Below are positions 1-8,756 of a stretch of 64,000 nucleotides of DNA, piece by piece. Both the position numbers and the translations under genes were made by a program. The DNA lies in contig NZ_JADBGR010000109.1 of the NCBI RefSeq assembly GCF_014892515.1, forward strand, positions 95,001-159,000, given 5' to 3'. The notes below the pieces were generated by a model. The model did not search any database and was not told where the DNA came from. It worked only from the letters and a program-made list of their open reading frames with translations. Position 1 is the first letter of the stretch. Every line of letters begins with the position of its first letter. The stretch comes from Myceligenerans pegani. Its GTDB lineage: Bacteria > Actinomycetota > Actinomycetes > Actinomycetales > Cellulomonadaceae.

Positions 1-23
1 CGCGCGTCGCCGGGCCAGGCCCG

Positions 24-3000
24 TCAGCCCTCCGTGAGGCGGAGGAACGTGATCGAGTGCGGCGGGAAGTCGTACGTGAACCCGCCCGAACCGGCATCGT
101 CGGGCAGCGCCCACGTCCGTTCCGTCGGGACCACGCGTTCCGGCCGCGTCTTCGTGTTGATCGCCGACGGGTCACCCGTCATCTCGATGACCTCGGCCTC
201 GCCGGCCACCTCGAACCCGGCCACGGACACGTCGGTCCGCGCGATGTCGCCGCCCGGGTTGACGACCTTGACCAGCAGCTCGCCGGTCTCGTCGTCGGTG
301 GTGACCACCTGGTACAGCGACTGCGTCACCGGCTCGGTGTACGTCATCTGGAGCTCGCCGTCGAGATACATCTCGATGGTGCGGCCGTCCACGACGATCT
401 TGATGTCGTAGTCCTGGCCGGTCACCAGCGAGTGGCCCTCGACCGCGGCGACCTCACCCTGGCGGCCGCCGTCGGCCCGTTCGAGCGCCTGGCGCGAGTT
501 GCCCCAGCCACCGAGGTTCCACCAGTAGAAGCGGTCGGGCGCCCCGGCCGCGAAGCCGACGAGGAAGCCCTCGCCGCCCCCGAGCTTCCGGGCGCTCAGG
601 TCCAGCGTGTAGTCGCTCCAGTCCTGCCCGTAGGCGTCGGGGATGATCGAGCGGGCGTCCTCGACGCCGGCCGCGGACTGCACGTACTCGCCGTCGACGA
701 CGTCCCAGGCGCCGGCCTGGGCGTCCCAGGTCTCCTCGCCGGAGAAGTCGTCCGAGAACAGGACGTCGCCGGTCTCGTTGTCGGTCACCACGACGTCGTC
801 GTACGCGGCCTGCGTGAGCCACGTGGACAGGAAGACCCCGCCCGACAGGGGCGGCGGCGTCGCCTCGGGGCCGGTGTGCTCCGACGGGACCACCTCGTCG
901 CCGGTGTTCGTCATGAACATCTTCTGCGTGTGGTACGACGTCGAGCCCCACGACTCGTCGTTGTCGAACCACATCATGTCCGGGGACCACTGCACGTAGT
1001 CCTCGTTGGCGAACATCGGCGCGTACGACGCGAGTTCCACGAGGTCGGAGTTGCGCTCGATCCCCGTCATGTACGCCGCCTCGGCCAGCGCGTTGCGCCA
1101 CTGGTTGCCCCGCGAGGCGTACTCACCCAGGAACACGTGCGGGCCGTTGCGGTCGTACGAGTCGTACCGGTCGTCGTTGGCGAGGAACCAGGCCGGGTCG
1201 TTGTAGTAGTGCTCGTCGACCATGTCGACGCCCTGCTCCCGGTTGAACTCCCAGAGCTCGTCGAAGCGCGCGCCGGTGTCGTCCGGCCCCGAGTTCGAGA
1301 TGACGGTCACGTCCGGGTAGCGCTCCTCGATGGCGGCGCGGAAGCGCGGGAAGTTCGCCTCGAACGTGCGGGTGTTCTCCTCGTTGCCGAGGCCGATGTA
1401 CTCCAGCCCGAACGGCTCGGGGTGCCCGAGCTCGGCGCGTACGGCACCCCACTCGGTGTCCGTGTCGCCGTTGGCGAACTCGATGAGATCCACCGTGTCC
1501 TGCACCCAGCGCTCGATGCGCTCGTCGTCGGTCATCTCCGGGATCCGCGAGCCGCAGCCGTTGGCGCCCACGGACAGCACGGGCAGCGGCGTCGCGCCGA
1601 GGTCCTCGGCGAACTCGAAGTACTCGAGGTAGCCCAGCCCGTAGGACTGGTTGTAGCCCCAGAAGTTCCAGTTGGTCGGCCGCTCCTCGACCGGCCCGAT
1701 CGTCTCCTTCCACTGATAGGTACGACGGCGGTCCTGGCCGTCGGACTCGAGGTAGGTGTCGAACGTGCCCACGTTGGTGACGCACCCGCCGGGGAAGCGC
1801 AGGAACGACGGCTCCAGGTCGGCGACGAGCTGCGCCAGGTCCTCGCGCAGCACGGACCGGCCGTTCACCGGGCCCACCCAGGTGTCGCGCGGGAACAGGG
1901 AGACCATGTCGAGGCGCAGTGTCCCGGCGGCGCCGCCGGTCACGACCAGGCGTGCGTCGTCGACCGTCGCGTTCGCGCGGAGCCTGGTCCGGACCTTGCG
2001 CCACTCGTCCCGGGCGTTCACCCTGATGGTCTTCTCGGCGTAGGTTGTCTCGCCGTCGGCCGACTCCAGGCTCACGGTGAGTCGCTGACGCACGTCGGAC
2101 CGCACGAACATCGTGAAGTCGTACTTCTCACGCCGCTCGATCGCGAACCCGGAGTTGTATCCCTCGTTGCGCACGCCCACACCGGGGCCGTCGGCCTCGA
2201 TCTGGAGGTAGGCGCGGTTGGAGTCGTTGAGCCACTCCGACCGCTCGGAGGCCACCTCGACGGTGCCGCCGGCGCCCTCGACCACGTCCCAGGCGGTCAT
2301 GCCGGTGAAGCTCGCGTTGTCGGTGGGGGCGAACTCGAACGACCGGTTGCGGACCAGCTCGGCGTACAGGCCGCCGTCGGCCGCGTAGTTGATGTCCTCG
2401 TAGAAGACGCCGTAGAGGTCGTCGCTCATCTCGGTGCGCGGGGCGTCGGCGTCGATCGTGAGGGTGTGCTCGGTCACCGTGGGGGTGGCCGGCGGGTAGG
2501 CCGCGAGCAGCCCGTCACGCTCCTCGGCGGTGATCGGGATGACGCTGCCGTGCCGCGGGCTCGCGGGGAGTTCGGCGTCCAGGTTGGCCGTCCACCGGCC
2601 GCTGCCCAGGTCGTCCGTCTCGAACAGCATGTAGCCCTGGCCGCCGTGGTACGAGGGCTGGTCCTGGAGCAGGAACCAGCGGTCGTCGGTGAGCGAGGGG
2701 AACATGGTGGGCCCCTCACCGCCGGTGAACTCGCCGCCCCACGGGTTGGGCTCGCCGAACCCGATCCGCTCGGCGGTGAGGTCCCAGCCGTCGCCCTCGG
2801 TCACGCCCTGCGTGAGCCGCAGGTCCGTGGACGACTCCTGCCGCATCCCCATGTACGACTCGTCCTTGGTGAGCCGGTGGTAGACGCCGTCCTCCTCGGC
2901 GATCGTCGAGTCGATCATGCCGAGGCCGTCGCCGCGCTTCTCGTCGATCCACACCCGCGGCTCGGAGAAGGTCACGAAATCCGTGGTGGTCGCGTACAAC

Positions 3001-3626
3001 ATGCGCTGGTAGGACGTGCGGATGTCACGGTCCTCGGGGGCGACGTCGTCCGGGTAGAGCGCCGAGGCCCAGTACACGACGTACTCGCCGGCGTCCGCGT
3101 CGTAGAACGCCTCGGGGGCCCAGAGGTTGCCCGCGTTCTCGGGCGCGAGCACGACCTCGCGCTGCTCGGACCAGTTCACCAGGTCCGGGGACTCCCAGAT
3201 CATGATCGACCGGCTGCCGGTCTCCTGGGCGTCACCGAAGTTGCCGCCGCCGTGGATCTTCAGGTCGGTGGCGAGCACGACGAACCCGGAGCCGTCGGCC
3301 TTGCGCATCACGAACGGGTCGCGCAGGCCCTCGGTGCCGAGGTCGCTGGTCAGCACGGGTGCGTCGTCGTTCAGCGTGGTCCAGTCGAGCGGGTCGGGCC
3401 CCTTGCTCACGGCGAAGGACACCGTCTCGCCGTCGGCGGTGGACTCTCCGGTGAAGTACGGGAAGAAGTAGCCGGCGTAGTCGCCGTCGGAAACGGTGGC
3501 CGACGTCGGCCCGGCGTCGTCGTCCGAGGCCGCGGCGGCCACGGCCGCGGTCGGGGCGGCGAGCCCCAGCGTGAGGGCGCCGGCGAGCCATACTCGCCGT
3601 GATCGCCCAGGTGGCTGTCTGTACAT
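24..3626 (-). CDS. Secreted GH43-GH51 fusion, probable alpha-L-arabinofuranosidase
   Basis: Two-enzyme secreted protein of about 1200 aa, expected to release L-arabinose from arabinan or arabinoxylan outside the cell. Residues 1-33 form a signal peptide (basic start, hydrophobic core, Ala-rich end). Residues about 45-385 are a GH43 five-blade propeller closely similar to the next two genes (LRDPFVM, NLWAPEAFYD and GEGPTMF motifs). From about 390 onward it is GH51-like: GVFYEDINYA opens the domain, E749 in GNEEN fits the acid/base and E835 in LGEYAS fits the nucleophile. A beta-sandwich of roughly 190 residues lies between the GH51 barrel and its C-terminal strand region (FPPHSITFLRL). ATG at 3626 is chosen because AAGGAG sits 8 nt upstream; a longer in-frame start would contain that site. 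Domain calls are strong. The substrate is inferred from neighbouring ara genes. Confidence 0.88.
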   Translation of the reverse strand: MYRQPPGRSRRVWLAGALTLGLAAPTAAVAAAASDDDAGPTSATVSDGDYAGYFFPYFTGESTADGETVSFAVSKGPDPLDWTTLNDDAPVLTSDLGTEGLRDPFVMRKADGSGFVVLATDLKIHGGGNFGDAQETGSRSIMIWESPDLVNWSEQREVVLAPENAGNLWAPEAFYDADAGEYVVYWASALYPDDVAPEDRDIRTSYQRMLYATTTDFVTFSEPRVWIDEKRGDGLGMIDSTIAEEDGVYHRLTKDESYMGMRQESSTDLRLTQGVTEGDGWDLTAERIGFGEPNPWGGEFTGGEGPTMFPSLTDDRWFLLQDQPSYHGGQGYMLFETDDLGSGRWTANLDAELPASPRHGSVIPITAEERDGLLAAYPPATPTVTEHTLTIDADAPRTEMSDDLYGVFYEDINYAADGGLYAELVRNRSFEFAPTDNASFTGMTAWDVVEGAGGTVEVASERSEWLNDSNRAYLQIEADGPGVGVRNEGYNSGFAIERREKYDFTMFVRSDVRQRLTVSLESADGETTYAEKTIRVNARDEWRKVRTRLRANATVDDARLVVTGGAAGTLRLDMVSLFPRDTWVGPVNGRSVLREDLAQLVADLEPSFLRFPGGCVTNVGTFDTYLESDGQDRRRTYQWKETIGPVEERPTNWNFWGYNQSYGLGYLEYFEFAEDLGATPLPVLSVGANGCGSRIPEMTDDERIERWVQDTVDLIEFANGDTDTEWGAVRAELGHPEPFGLEYIGLGNEENTRTFEANFPRFRAAIEERYPDVTVISNSGPDDTGARFDELWEFNREQGVDMVDEHYYNDPAWFLANDDRYDSYDRNGPHVFLGEYASRGNQWRNALAEAAYMTGIERNSDLVELASYAPMFANEDYVQWSPDMMWFDNDESWGSTSYHTQKMFMTNTGDEVVPSEHTGPEATPPPLSGGVFLSTWLTQAAYDDVVVTDNETGDVLFSDDFSGEETWDAQAGAWDVVDGEYVQSAAGVEDARSIIPDAYGQDWSDYTLDLSARKLGGGEGFLVGFAAGAPDRFYWWNLGGWGNSRQALERADGGRQGEVAAVEGHSLVTGQDYDIKIVVDGRTIEMYLDGELQMTYTEPVTQSLYQVVTTDDETGELLVKVVNPGGDIARTDVSVAGFEVAGEAEVIEMTGDPSAINTKTRPERVVPTERTWALPDDAGSGGFTYDFPPHSITFLRLTEG

Positions 3627-3634
3627 CGATGTAC
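3621..3634. promoter_or_regulatory. Perfect 14-bp palindrome over the GH43-GH51 start codon
   Basis: GTACATCGATGTAC is a perfect palindrome that covers the start codon and the spacer after the ribosome-binding site of the GH43-GH51 gene. It could be an operator or simply chance sequence. Its ATCGAT core recurs in the LacI-like site at 60553-60564. Confidence 0.3.
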
Positions 3635-3683
3635 TCCTTCTCATCGGGGCAGCCGGCAGATGCACCGGGCTGAGGTTTCGGGT

Positions 3684-3718
3684 GGCGCCGGTCGGTCATA
3701 CGCTGACCGACCGGCGCC
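3684..3718 (-). terminator. Hairpin terminator after the GH43-lectin gene
   Basis: A perfect 15-bp stem (GGCGCCGGTCGGTCA and its complement) closes a 5-nt loop TACGC. It starts 6 bp beyond the stop of the gene ending at 3724 and lies before the next minus-strand gene. The GGTCGGTCA/TGACCGACC stem recurs at 52547-52579. There is no clear U-tract, as is common for actinobacterial terminators. Confidence 0.7.
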
Positions 3719-3723
3719 GGGAG

Positions 3724-5223
3724 TCACGACGCCGGGTGCAGGATCCACTTCTGGACGGCGTTGCCGTTGTCCGTGTACTGGGAGATCCGCGCGCCGGGGT
3801 CGGTCGCGAAGTCGTACAGGTCCAGCGCCTTGCCCGAGTTGCGGTTGAGGAACGTCACGGTCCCGTCGCCGTTGGCGCGCACCCGGAACTGCTGGTTCGT
3901 CCCCCCGGTGGGGGTCCATTGCACGACGTCGGCCCCGTTGGCCGTACTCGCGCCGGACACGTCCAGCACCAGCCCCGAGTGCCGCGCCTCGATCGTGTGG
4001 TAGCCGCTACCGGCGTCTGCGAAGCGGAACTGCTGGTTGGCGCCGCCCCACGAGCTCCACTGGGTCAGCAGCGCGCCCCGTGTGGTCGACTGCCCCGCGA
4101 TGTCCCACACGAGGCCCGAGTGCGCGGACTCGACCTCGTACCAGGTGCCGGGCTGCACGGTGTCCGTGCTGCCGAACGCCGCGCGCAGCCGGTCGTACTC
4201 GGCCTGCGTGACCGGCAGGACGGTGCCGTGCCGCGGGTCGGTGGGCATGTCGTAGTCGGACACCGCGCTCCACGTCCCGGAGGCCAGGTCCGTCGTCTGG
4301 AACGGCACGTAGCCCCGGCCGCCGAACTCGTCGATGAACAGGTACCAGCGGTCCTCGGTGTTGGACTTGAAGATCGTGGGGCCCTCGCCCTGGCTGATCG
4401 TGCCCCGCCCGATGCAGTCGGCGATGAAGTCCCAGCTCGTGTCCCGCAGGTCGGTCGCCCGCTCGGCGGTGATGAACTTGCCGCAGGGAGAACTGCCGGA
4501 GTTGGAGCGCTCGTCCTTGGTGAAGCGGTAGTAGGTGCCGTTGTGCTGCGTCACCGTCGAGTCGATCACCGAGTACCCCGGGTCGATCCACACCTGCGCC
4601 GCGCTGAAGGTGTTGAAGTCGCTGGTCGTCGCGTACATCATGCGGTTGTACGACGACCCCGTGTGGTTCGGGTCGCTCTCGGCGTACAGCTTCGACGCCC
4701 AGAACACGACGAACTCGCCGCGCGCCGCGTCCCAGTACGCCTCGGGGGCCCAGGTGTTGCCGGCCGTGGGCGGCGACACCAGCTCCAGCCGCGGCGCCGA
4801 CCAGTTCACCAGGTCGTCCGACTCCCACACCACGATGCTGCGCGAGCCGTGCCGCTGGGCGCCGTCCCAGTCGCCGTTGCCGTAGATCTTCAGGTCGGTG
4901 GCGATCTGGTAGAACCGGCCGGTCTCCGGGTTCCGGATGATGAACGGGTCCCGCACACCACCCGTCCCGATGTTCGAGGTCAGCACCGGCTGGTTGCCGT
5001 TGAGGTCGTCGTAGTGCAGCGGGTCGTTGCCGCGGCTCAGGCCGAAGTAGACCTGCTCGCCGTCGGCCGTGCCCTCCCCGGTGAAGTAGGAGAACAGGTA
5101 GCCGACGTACGGCTCGTCGGCCGCCGTGGCCGCCGGCGCGGTCGCGGCACCGGTCACCGCCGCCCCGGCGAGTGCCAGGCCGGCGGCGATCGCCGCCCAT
5201 CTCTTCGAGCGTGTCCTTCTCAT
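3724..5223 (-). CDS. Secreted GH43 glycosidase with C-terminal ricin-type lectin domain
   Basis: Extracellular glycoside hydrolase of 499 aa. A signal peptide (residues 1-34) ends in an Ala-rich stretch. GH43 residues about 36-345 include VRDPFII, NTWAPEAYWD, VIDSTV and QGEGPTIF. A ricin-type beta-trefoil (about 358-497, CBM13-like) carries repeated HSGLV and NQQFRF/NQQFRV motifs and ends in QKWIL. The trefoil probably anchors the enzyme to arabinose- or galactose-rich polysaccharide. The start is supported by GGAGG 7 nt upstream. It lies between two paralogues with the same GH43 fold, which suggests local duplication and divergence. No ara-type operator is visible upstream. An exact linkage cannot be assigned; beta-galactofuranosidase activity is an alternative in related GH43 groups. 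Confidence 0.87.
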   Translation of the reverse strand: MRRTRSKRWAAIAAGLALAGAAVTGAATAPAATAADEPYVGYLFSYFTGEGTADGEQVYFGLSRGNDPLHYDDLNGNQPVLTSNIGTGGVRDPFIIRNPETGRFYQIATDLKIYGNGDWDGAQRHGSRSIVVWESDDLVNWSAPRLELVSPPTAGNTWAPEAYWDAARGEFVVFWASKLYAESDPNHTGSSYNRMMYATTSDFNTFSAAQVWIDPGYSVIDSTVTQHNGTYYRFTKDERSNSGSSPCGKFITAERATDLRDTSWDFIADCIGRGTISQGEGPTIFKSNTEDRWYLFIDEFGGRGYVPFQTTDLASGTWSAVSDYDMPTDPRHGTVLPVTQAEYDRLRAAFGSTDTVQPGTWYEVESAHSGLVWDIAGQSTTRGALLTQWSSWGGANQQFRFADAGSGYHTIEARHSGLVLDVSGASTANGADVVQWTPTGGTNQQFRVRANGDGTVTFLNRNSGKALDLYDFATDPGARISQYTDNGNAVQKWILHPAS

Positions 5224-5322
5224 GGTCGTTCCTCCGTCACGTCGTCGTGCCAGTTTCTTCGGGGTCCGGCGTCGGCCGACGGGCTCTGATCCGGCGTCGG
5301 CCGACGGGGTCTGGTGCCGTCG

Positions 5323-6882
5323 TCAGCTGACGGGGTGCAGGCGCCACTTCTGCGTGGCGTTGCCGTTGTCGGTGTACTGGGAGATGCGACTGCCGGGCGT
5401 GGTGGACCACTCCCACACGTCGAGGGCCTTGCCGGAGAACCGGTTGACGAACGTGACCGTGCCATCGGCGTTCTGCCGGATCCGCCACTGCTGGTTGGTG
5501 CCGTTCAGGTCGTCCCACTGGGCGATGTCGGCGCCGTTCGCGGAGTTCCACTCGTACACGTCGAGGACGAGCCCCGAGTGCCGGGCCTGGATGCGGTGGT
5601 ACCCGTTGCCCGAGTCGAGGAAGCGGAACTGCTGGTTGGTGCCGTCCCACCGGGTGTACTGGGTGAGGAGCGCGCCGGGCGCGGTGGACTGACCCGCGAT
5701 GTCCAGCACCAGGCCGGAGTAGGCCGACTCGATCACGTGCCACCCGGTGCCCGGGCCTCCGGGGCCGCCGTAGGCGTCGAGGAGCGCGGCGTGCTCGGCC
5801 GCGGTGATCGGCAGGACGGTGCCGTGTCGCGGGCTGGGCGGCAGAGCGGCGTCGGGCACGGAGGTCCACTGCCCGGAGGCGAGGTTCGTGGTCTCGAAGA
5901 GCATGTAGCCCTGGCCGCCGTGGTAGCTGGGCTGGTCCTGGATCATGTACCAGCGGTCGTCGGTCAGGGAGGGGAAGACCGAGGGCCCCTCTCCCGCGGT
6001 GAACGTGCCGCCCCAGGGGTTGGGCTGCCCGACGCCGACCCGCTCGGCGATCATGTTCCATCCGTCACCAGAGGTGACGCCCTGGGTCCGGCGCAGGTCG
6101 GTGGACGACTCCTGCCGCACGGTCATGTCGGACTCGTCCTTGGTGAACCGGTGGAAGACGCCGTCGAGCTGGACCACCGTGGAGTCGATCATGCCCCGAC
6201 CGGCGCCCTGGCGTTCGTCGATCCACACGCGGGGCTCGGAGAAGGTCCGGAAGTCCGTGGTGGTGGCGTACATCATGCGCTGGTAGGAGTCGCTGATGTT
6301 CCGCTGGTTCGGCGGCAGGGTCTCGGGGTAGAGCGCCGAGGCCCAGTAGACGACGTACTCCTGGTTCGCGGCGTCCCAGAACGCCTCGGGCGCCCACAGG
6401 TTGCCGGCGTTCTCCGGGGCCAGCACGATCTCGCGCTGCGCCGACCAGGTCACCAGGTCGTCAGACTCCCAGACCATCATCGACCGGGAGCCGGTCTCCT
6501 GGGCGTCGCCGAAGTTGCCGCCGCCGTAGATCTTCAGGTCGGTGGCCAGCAGGTAGAACTTCTGGCCGTCGCCGGACCGGATGACGAACGGGTCGCGCAG
6601 GCCCTGGGTACCCAGCGTCGAGGTGAGGACGGGCTCGCCGCCGTTGAGGGTCTGCCACGACATCGGGTCGTCGCCCGTGGAGACGGCGAAGCTGATCGTC
6701 TCGCCGTCCGCGGTGGACTCGCCGGTGAAGTAGGGGAAGAAGTAGGCGTCGCCGTCACCGGGCGCCGCCGCCGCGGGCGGTGCGGAGACGACGGTGGAGG
6801 TGGTGGCCGCCGCGAGACCGAGCGTTCCGGCCAGGGCCGCGGCCGCGACGCCGGCGAGGGTTCGTCTCAGGGAGATGTGCAT
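5323..6882 (-). CDS. Secreted GH43 glycosidase with C-terminal ricin-type lectin domain
   Basis: Extracellular enzyme of 519 aa and the closest paralogue of the GH43 half of the GH43-GH51 protein: both share YFFPYFTGESTADGE and GNFGDAQETGSRS. Order: signal peptide (1-42), GH43 (about 44-365, with LRDPFVI, NLWAPEAFWD, MIDSTVV, GEGPSVF), then a ricin trefoil (about 375-517) with three HSGLV/NQQ-type repeats and a QKWRL end. The reading frame stays open far upstream because of GC richness. ATG 6882 is chosen because a signal peptide begins there and GGAG lies 5 nt before it. Probable role is removal of arabinofuranosyl (or galactofuranosyl) groups from hemicellulose or pectin side chains; the linkage is inferred. 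Confidence 0.87.
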   Translation of the reverse strand: MHISLRRTLAGVAAAALAGTLGLAAATTSTVVSAPPAAAAPGDGDAYFFPYFTGESTADGETISFAVSTGDDPMSWQTLNGGEPVLTSTLGTQGLRDPFVIRSGDGQKFYLLATDLKIYGGGNFGDAQETGSRSMMVWESDDLVTWSAQREIVLAPENAGNLWAPEAFWDAANQEYVVYWASALYPETLPPNQRNISDSYQRMMYATTTDFRTFSEPRVWIDERQGAGRGMIDSTVVQLDGVFHRFTKDESDMTVRQESSTDLRRTQGVTSGDGWNMIAERVGVGQPNPWGGTFTAGEGPSVFPSLTDDRWYMIQDQPSYHGGQGYMLFETTNLASGQWTSVPDAALPPSPRHGTVLPITAAEHAALLDAYGGPGGPGTGWHVIESAYSGLVLDIAGQSTAPGALLTQYTRWDGTNQQFRFLDSGNGYHRIQARHSGLVLDVYEWNSANGADIAQWDDLNGTNQQWRIRQNADGTVTFVNRFSGKALDVWEWSTTPGSRISQYTDNGNATQKWRLHPVS

Positions 6883-6912
6883 CGTTGCTCCATCCGTTCG
6901 GGTCGATGTGGC

Positions 6913-6936
6913 GCGTGGGCGCGGATGCGCCCACGC
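6913..6936. other. Leader hairpin upstream of GH43 gene
   Basis: A perfect 10-bp stem GCGTGGGCGC with a GGAT loop lies 30 nt upstream of the start at 6882. If transcribed it would sit in the 5' leader. It could alternatively belong to the termination region of the upstream gene ending at 7044. Confidence 0.45.
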
Positions 6937-6957
6937 TCCGGGTCGGTACGGTCGTTC

Positions 6958-7036
6958 GCCGGCGCGTGGTCGGCCCATTGTCGGGTGATCGGTCCGTCGG
7001 GCGACCGGCTCCGGACAAAACCGACCACACGCCGGC
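6958..7036 (-). terminator. Long-stem terminator after GH43 gene 7044-8531
   Basis: Arms 6958-6973 and 7021-7036 pair over 16 bp with one mismatch (GCCGGCGCGTGGTCGG against GCCGGCGTGTGGTCGG), enclosing about 47 nt. It begins 8 bp beyond the stop codon, so it is a probable terminator. Confidence 0.5.
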
Positions 7037-7043
7037 GGGCCGG

Positions 7044-8531
7044 CTACTCGCCGGAGGGCGGCGTGAGCACCTGGCCAGAGGGGACCGGCGTGCCGAAGTT
7101 CGGCGTGCCGTTGCTGTTCCAGGTGATCTTCTGGACGCGGGTCTGCCGGGTGGCCCCGCAGCCGTCGTCGGCCGAGGGGTTGCCGTGGTAGACGAGCCAG
7201 TCCTCCGTGCCGTCCGGGCTCTTGAAGAACCCGTTGTGCCCGGGCCCGTAGACCCCGTTCCCGCGCTGCAGCACGGGTGTGGACTGCTTGGTCCAGGCGG
7301 ACGGGCTCATCGGGTCGGAGCCGGTCAGCTCGAGCAGTCCGAGCTTGTAGTCCGGCGTGTTGCACGACGACGCCGAGAACGACACGAACGTGCGCCCGTT
7401 GCGCTTCAGCACGGCCGCGCCCTCGTTGACGCGGGCGCCCTGGGTCTCCCAGGAGTACGTGGGCGTGGAGATGGTGGCGGGTGATCCGGTGGTGGTCCAC
7501 GGATTGCTCATCCGCACGATGCGGTTCGTCTGGTCCGCGCCGATCCACTCCGAGAAGAGGAGGTAGAGGTTCCCGTTGTGCTCCAGGTAGGAGCTGTCGA
7601 TGTTCCACCTGTTCGGCATCGGCGTGCCCATGAACTCGTACGGCCCCATCGGGGTGTCGCTGGTGGAGCGCAGGACGTGGATCCTCTGCCCGTCGAAGTT
7701 GGTCTGCGAGTTGCCCGAGGTGTAGGTCAGGTACCAGGTGCCGCCGATCCGGTGGAACTCGGGCGCCCAGTGGCTGCAACAGCGACTGGCGACTCCGGCG
7801 TCGTCCCACACCACCTGGTCCTGCGCGGTCTTCAGGCCGGCGAGCGTCGGGGAGCGGCGCATGATGACCGTGGAGTTCCACGTGGTGGTGGACAGGTAGT
7901 AGTAGCCGTCCCAGTACTGGATCCACGGGTCGGCGCCGTTGCTGCGGATCGGGTTGCTCAGCCCGTCGGCACCGACGGGGATGAGGTGCCACCGCTGGGC
8001 GTCGAGCCCGTTGTCGTCGTACTGCGAGATGCGGGCGCCGCGCTCGGTCGACCACTCCCACAGGTCGAGCGCCTTGCCGGAGAACCGGTTGAGGAAGGTG
8101 ACGGTCCCGTCGGAGTTCTCCCGGACCTGCCACTGCTGGTTCGTGCCGCCGAGGTCCTCCCACTGGACGATCTCGGCGCCGTTGTCGGCGTTCCAGCCGT
8201 ACACGTCCAGCACCATGGACGAGTGCCGCGCCTGGATCCGGTAGTAGCCGTTGCCGGAGTCCAGGAACCGGAACTGCTGGTTCGCGCCGTCCAGGCGGTC
8301 CCACTGCTGGAGGCCGGCGCCGGCCTCGGTGGAGATGTCGGTGATGTCGAGCACCATTCCGGAAACGGGTGACTGGATGAGGTACCACTGGCCCGTGTCG
8401 ACGGCGGCGCGCGCCGGCGCCCTGGGGACCACCACCAGGGCGGCCGCCACCATCGCGATGATCGCGAGCAGGCCGGCGAGGGAGAGCCCTGCCCGCCTCC
8501 GGCCGTGCACGTGCCGTGCGTAGGTCGTCAT
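7044..8531 (-). CDS. Secreted GH43 exo-arabinofuranosidase-like enzyme with N-terminal ricin-type lectin
   Basis: 495-aa exported enzyme with the reverse domain order to its neighbours. A hydrophobic signal segment (about 18-42) is followed by a ricin trefoil (47-185; NQQFRF, NQQWQV, AQRWHL) and then GH43 (190-495). D201 in ADPWI fits the catalytic base, HWAPEFH lies mid-domain, and E in VNEGAAVL fits the acid. The sequence differs clearly from the other three GH43 domains and resembles the exo-arabinofuranosidase/arabinanase branch. ATG 8531 has AAGGA about 9 nt upstream. A LacI-type palindrome at 8621-8638, shared with the araBDA and importer operons, indicates induction by arabinose. A secreted exo-enzyme in this regulon would feed the importer directly. 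Confidence 0.87.
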   Translation of the reverse strand: MTTYARHVHGRRRAGLSLAGLLAIIAMVAAALVVVPRAPARAAVDTGQWYLIQSPVSGMVLDITDISTEAGAGLQQWDRLDGANQQFRFLDSGNGYYRIQARHSSMVLDVYGWNADNGAEIVQWEDLGGTNQQWQVRENSDGTVTFLNRFSGKALDLWEWSTERGARISQYDDNGLDAQRWHLIPVGADGLSNPIRSNGADPWIQYWDGYYYLSTTTWNSTVIMRRSPTLAGLKTAQDQVVWDDAGVASRCCSHWAPEFHRIGGTWYLTYTSGNSQTNFDGQRIHVLRSTSDTPMGPYEFMGTPMPNRWNIDSSYLEHNGNLYLLFSEWIGADQTNRIVRMSNPWTTTGSPATISTPTYSWETQGARVNEGAAVLKRNGRTFVSFSASSCNTPDYKLGLLELTGSDPMSPSAWTKQSTPVLQRGNGVYGPGHNGFFKSPDGTEDWLVYHGNPSADDGCGATRQTRVQKITWNSNGTPNFGTPVPSGQVLTPPSGE

Positions 8532-8620
8532 GATTCCGTCCTTCACATCGTTGTAAGGGATCGCGTGCTGTTGTCGCTGTGAGTCGCTGTCCACCGGCCG
8601 CCGATAACGTCGTGGTGCAT

Positions 8621-8638
8621 GGTGTGAGCGCTAACACC
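8621..8638. promoter_or_regulatory. LacI-type operator of the arabinose regulon (site 1)
   Basis: GGTGTGAGCGCTAACACC is a near-perfect palindrome 90 bp upstream of the GH43 start at 8531. Its reverse strand carries TGTTAGCGCTCACA, matching 13 of 14 bases of the sites at 13641 and 17772. It is probably bound by the LacI-family protein encoded at 17830-18882. Confidence 0.75.
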
Positions 8639-8707
8639 ACGCGGGAAGGAGTCGTCGGCGAGTCGGCGGGCCGGCCGCACCCGGATGGGCGACGGCCGGA
8701 TCGTCGG

Positions 8708-8753
8708 CCGGGCGGCCGGCCCGCTCCCGGGTGGGGACCGGCCGGCCGCCCGG
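8708..8753 (-). terminator. Terminator of the furanose importer operon
   Basis: A perfect 13-bp stem CCGGGCGGCCGGC (8708-8720) pairs with 8741-8753 across a 20-nt loop. It lies immediately after the permease stop at 8757 and is the only strong hairpin downstream of the importer operon. Confidence 0.65.
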
Positions 8754-8756
8754 GGG

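Noticed and set aside
57-3602. A 1181-codon open frame on the plus strand opposite the GH43-GH51 gene
   Set aside because: It is a GC-rich mirror frame: Arg/Val/Leu/Gly-rich, without family motifs, signal or ribosome-binding site. The minus strand carries clear catalytic motifs over the same span.
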